From Cohnella silvisoli (lineage in GTDB: Bacteria; Bacillota; Bacilli; Paenibacillales; Paenibacillaceae): 64,000 nucleotides of DNA. This document shows, one piece after another, positions 61,256 to 64,000 of the stretch. Within the stretch, counting starts at the first letter, position 1, and each line of letters begins with the position of its first letter. The stretch is taken from NCBI RefSeq assembly GCF_021190915.1, contig NZ_JAIOAP010000011.1, forward strand, positions 1 to 64,000. The letters are read 5' to 3'. The notes beneath the pieces are model-generated. The model had not been told where the DNA came from. It saw nothing but the letters and a program-made list of their open reading frames with translations, and did no database searches. Position numbers and translations under genes: made by a program.

Positions 61256-61284
61256 TTACGAATCCTCGTCAACTAGCTTATAAT
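61256..61284 (+). promoter_or_regulatory. Candidate promoter of kinase 2
   Basis: TTACGA (61256-61261) and a perfect TATAAT (61279-61284), 17 bp apart. A TAATCATTG direct repeat follows (61281 and 61311). Confidence 0.35.
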
Positions 61285-61316
61285 CATTGTAGGGTTAGTT
61301 GGCGGGAGGGTAATCA

Positions 61317-62645
61317 TTGCTTTATTCAGCCATTCTAGATCTTTCTCTTGCCGTTTTTCTTCTTTATTACGGTCCAAAGCAGGAGTCAAACAGGTGGGCG
61401 GTTCTTTTTTTGATTTTTACCGGTGTGGGCAGCTTTTCCGAAGTGGTTATGGAGCCGGATTTGCGCAGTTTCTTCTTTTTTATCCTTCAAGCTTGTTCTC
61501 CATATGGATTTGTTATGTTCGCTATTTCCTATTCCGAGGCTGTAACCCGGCGAACCAAGAACGTTTTGGCTTACGTGCTTCTCCTGCCTTTATTTGTGAC
61601 GCTGCTCATCAGTCCGCTGAAGCCTGAAATACAGATTGATTTTATTCTCATGCTCTTATGGACGGCTCCTTATTATTTGGGGGGCTGTTTCTTGCTGGTT
61701 TCTTCTTATTTAAGGGAAAGGAATCGTGTAAAGAGAAAATATCGACTCCTTACGGCCTGCTTCTTTGTTCCACCCATTATCGCCATTGTCGTATTTAACC
61801 ATATTACTAGAGCGGTTAAGCAAGATTTTGACGGCTACTTTAACTTATCAATCGTTGTTTGGTGCGGCTTTGCTTTTTTCATCATTGCAGCCATTCGTTT
61901 CGGAGTACTTGGGGTAAGAATAAGGTTTGAGAAACAGCTTCATGACCAGAAGATTAAAGGGATTGCATCTGGCGCCGCCATGTTTAATCATGCAGTGAAA
62001 AATCGCATAACCAATATTGACATGCTGACGGGAAGAGTGAGAGAGCTTGTAAAATCCGAACGCAACGAACAAATTGACGAAGATATTAAGCGGATTATGG
62101 CAGAAACAAAGCAGGTCATGCATATGGTCAAACGGATTCAGAAGCAAATTGAAGATGTGGAGCTAGTGGAAGGTACGGCGAACTTAATCGATTTGATGAC
62201 ACATGCATTGCATGCCAATCGTTATCCGCTCGAAAGTAAAAGTGTTTCTATTAGCACTGACTATTCCGTAAACTGCAATATGATGTGCGATAAGCTCCAT
62301 CTACAGGAAGTGTTCAATAATTTAATAAGCAACGCGATCGATGCCGTGGAGGGTGAAGGCGGAACGCTTGCAATTAGAATATACGAAGCCAAGAGTGGAA
62401 TCCGGATCGATTTTACCGATAATGGAACAGGAATGGTTAAGAAAGCCGAAGAGCAAATATTTGATCCGTTCTATTCAACGAAGCAGCGGGAGGAAAACTT
62501 CGGACTTGGTTTGTCTTATTGCTACCTAATCATGCAGAAGCACGGGGGAAGTATCAAGGTGTCAAGCAGTCAGGGCGCGGGGACAACCTTTACCCTGCAC
62601 TTGCCGAAATATCGCAGAATACGAACTTCAAACAAAGGAGGTTAG
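61317..62645 (+). CDS. Sensor histidine kinase with 7TM-type N-terminus (kinase 2)
   Basis: 442 residues and a paralogue of the neighbour. It has the same N-terminal signature '[LY]YGPK.ES' and the same H-box core 'MFNHAVKNRITNIDMLTGRV'. The ATPase blocks are 'NLISNAIDAVE', 'DFTDNGTGMVKKAEEQIFDP' and 'FGLGLSYCYLIMQKHGGSIK'. The TTG start at 61317 follows GGGAGGG. A tandem duplication made the pair, and the sensor halves have diverged more than the kinase halves. Confidence 0.88.
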   Translation: MLYSAILDLSLAVFLLYYGPKQESNRWAVLFLIFTGVGSFSEVVMEPDLRSFFFFILQACSPYGFVMFAISYSEAVTRRTKNVLAYVLLLPLFVTLLISPLKPEIQIDFILMLLWTAPYYLGGCFLLVSSYLRERNRVKRKYRLLTACFFVPPIIAIVVFNHITRAVKQDFDGYFNLSIVVWCGFAFFIIAAIRFGVLGVRIRFEKQLHDQKIKGIASGAAMFNHAVKNRITNIDMLTGRVRELVKSERNEQIDEDIKRIMAETKQVMHMVKRIQKQIEDVELVEGTANLIDLMTHALHANRYPLESKSVSISTDYSVNCNMMCDKLHLQEVFNNLISNAIDAVEGEGGTLAIRIYEAKSGIRIDFTDNGTGMVKKAEEQIFDPFYSTKQREENFGLGLSYCYLIMQKHGGSIKVSSSQGAGTTFTLHLPKYRRIRTSNKGG

Positions 62646-62737
62646 AAGCATGATTTCGAAAAACTGCAAAGACAGAGTTAATTTATTCACAAGCTAGTTT
62701 CTAGTGCAGAGCGCATATTGTATAAGTAAGTTTATTA

Positions 62738-62778
62738 AGGATCCGGAAGGGCGATATGCCTCGAAGGATTCTTTTTTT
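62738..62778 (+). terminator. Terminator after the kinase pair
   Basis: AGGATCC (62738-62744) pairs with GGATTCT (62766-62772, one G-U pair), with an inner GGC/GCC stem, and is followed by TTTTTTT. Confidence 0.75.
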
Positions 62779-62860
62779 GTTTGTTTTGTGAACCCGTTTA
62801 CAGTTTTTAACATCAAACTCTTCTATACTTGCAGATATTAAGAGTATTGGGAGGATAAAA

Positions 62861-64000
62861 ATGAAAAGCATTTATGTTAGAAAATGGACGATATTCCTGG
62901 TGATTGCATGTATGATGTTGTCGTCCTTCAGCTTCGTTTCTGCAGCGGAGTCTGCCAAGTCGGATGTAAAAGGCCATTGGGCGGAAAGCCAATTGAACCA
63001 ATGGGTGGAGAAAGGGCTTATTAAAGGCTACGCGGATGGCACAGTGAAGCCGAACAACCCGGTTACACGCGTAGAATTGACCGCGCTCATTAACCGCGCT
63101 TTCGGATTTACGGAGAAGGCGGAGATCAACTTTAGCGATATGCCCCCTGGAAATTGGGCTTATGAAGAAGCTGCGATAGCCGTTAAGGCCGGTTACATAA
63201 AGGGCAAATTAGGCGGCACTTTCGGCGGCGGCAATCAATCAAGCAGACAAGAAGTCGCCGCAATCATCGCCAGATTGTTGAACTTGCAAGGCGATGAAAC
63301 TACTGCTAAAGCCTATGTGGACGCATCTTCGTTCGCATCATGGAGCAAAGCGGCTATTGGCGCGGTATCGTCCAAGAAAATCATGCAGGGGTATGGGGAT
63401 CAAACGTTCCGACCGCAAGCGCCGATTACGCGTGGAGAATTGGTCGTAACGCTGGATCGCGCCTTGAAATTGAAAGCGGTGAAAGATCCAACAGAGAATC
63501 AAGTAGATAAGAACACTTATAACGCCGCAGGAACTTATGGTCCGGTAAGTGGAACGGAAGCCATTAGCGGTGATGTTGCAGTTAATGTCCCAGGCGTCAC
63601 CCTGCAGAATATGGTAATTAGCGGAAACCTGCTGCTTGCAGAAGGCATCGGCAGCGGGGATGCTTTCTTGAAGAACGTCACGGTTAAAGGCACGACGACC
63701 GTTCAAGGCGGCGGCGAGCACAGCATTCATCTGGACAATTCCGTGTTTGTTAAGATTATCGTAGACAAGAAGGGCGGCAAGGTGCGTCTCGTAGTAGAAG
63801 GAACAACACTCATTGAACAACTCATCAACAAGTCTCCGGTTAATCTCGAGTTGGGGAAAGACGCTAAGATCGTAAGCCTTATGGTTGATGCTCTATTGAA
63901 AGCGTTAGGTCAAGGCACCATCGAGAAAGCAATCATTAGCGATGAAGGGAAAGGCTCAGCTTTCGAGAAACAGCCTGTAAAGCAGGAAGGGTCAGGAGCG
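62861..64000 (+). CDS. SLH-domain surface protein (partial, runs off window)
   Basis: 380 codons are in the window and the frame stays open to the edge. A signal peptide ('WTIFLVIACMMLSSFSFVSA', cleaved before AES) precedes three S-layer homology domains: 'VKGHWAESQLNQWVEKGLIK', then 'FSDMPPGNWAYEEAAIAVKA', then 'DASSFASWSKAAIGAVSSKK' with 'GYGDQTFRPQAPITRGELVV'. SLH domains bind pyruvylated wall polymers. From about residue 230 a beta-strand-rich region follows, a likely parallel beta-helix. ATG 62861 follows GGGAGGAT. Confidence 0.9.
   Translation, partial: MKSIYVRKWTIFLVIACMMLSSFSFVSAAESAKSDVKGHWAESQLNQWVEKGLIKGYADGTVKPNNPVTRVELTALINRAFGFTEKAEINFSDMPPGNWAYEEAAIAVKAGYIKGKLGGTFGGGNQSSRQEVAAIIARLLNLQGDETTAKAYVDASSFASWSKAAIGAVSSKKIMQGYGDQTFRPQAPITRGELVVTLDRALKLKAVKDPTENQVDKNTYNAAGTYGPVSGTEAISGDVAVNVPGVTLQNMVISGNLLLAEGIGSGDAFLKNVTVKGTTTVQGGGEHSIHLDNSVFVKIIVDKKGGKVRLVVEGTTLIEQLINKSPVNLELGKDAKIVSLMVDALLKALGQGTIEKAIISDEGKGSAFEKQPVKQEGSGA

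Overview
The window looks like chromosome from a Gram-positive, spore-former-type member of the Paenibacillaceae (Paenibacillus/Cohnella-like). The evidence is strong GGAGG-type ribosome binding sites with many TTG and GTG starts, SLH-domain surface protein, a Bacillales-type EPS operon with an EAR-like leader RNA, a Gram-positive Tad pilus locus with an FHA protein, a DUF2621-type protein and a B. subtilis-size glucose-6-phosphate isomerase. No rRNA, tRNA or CRISPR array was seen.

Layout. (1) 1-124: end of an insertion sequence with the first 24 codons of its transposase. (2) 144-10364: a Tad/Flp pilus operon: a frameshifted TadZ/CpaE-like ATPase, TadA, TadB, TadC, Flp-type pilin, TadE-like, TadG-like (DUF5702-type), a second TadE-like protein, prepilin peptidase and a membrane FHA protein. 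(3) 10370-13270: a divergent AraC regulator and nagA-nagB for amino-sugar phosphate catabolism. (4) 13445-19098: an IclR regulator and a catabolic cluster of unknown substrate (creatininase-type hydrolase, RidA, CBM9-like protein, SMP-30 lactonase-like protein, an uncharacterised dehydrogenase-like protein, SDR). (5) 19113-29619: housekeeping genes (TIGR01777-type epimerase, a lipoprotein, endonuclease IV, purU, tkt, ppnP, an Rpn-type nuclease, a dehydrogenase-PilZ fusion, pgi). (6) 29815-53187: a large exopolysaccharide locus: tyrosine phosphatase, Wzz, BY-kinase, EAR-like RNA plus terminator, galU, priming transferase, five further glycosyltransferases, Wzy, Wzx, two acetyltransferases, pyruvyl transferase, manC, ugd, then a secreted protein built of three 316-residue repeats and two small membrane-anchored proteins. 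(7) 53173-58363: XRE regulator, YigZ, and a sulfate ABC transporter operon (cysT-cysW-cysA-sbp) behind a CymR-like dyad. (8) 58474-62645: NarL-type response regulator, Crp/Fnr regulator and two paralogous 7TM histidine kinases. (9) 62861-64000: start of an SLH-domain surface protein, cut by the window edge.

How it fits together. The EPS genes predict a Wzx/Wzy-type heteropolymer using UDP-glucose, UDP-glucuronate and GDP-mannose, decorated with acetyl and pyruvate groups (xanthan- or paenan-like in gene content). Its transcription unit appears to run about 19.5 kb from 31.8 to 51.4 kb and must pass a strong terminator directly after the EAR-like RNA plus two terminator-shaped hairpins inside coding sequence. 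This is what processive antitermination would predict. The catabolic cluster at 14.4-19.1 kb and the triplicated secreted protein are the least explained parts of the window.
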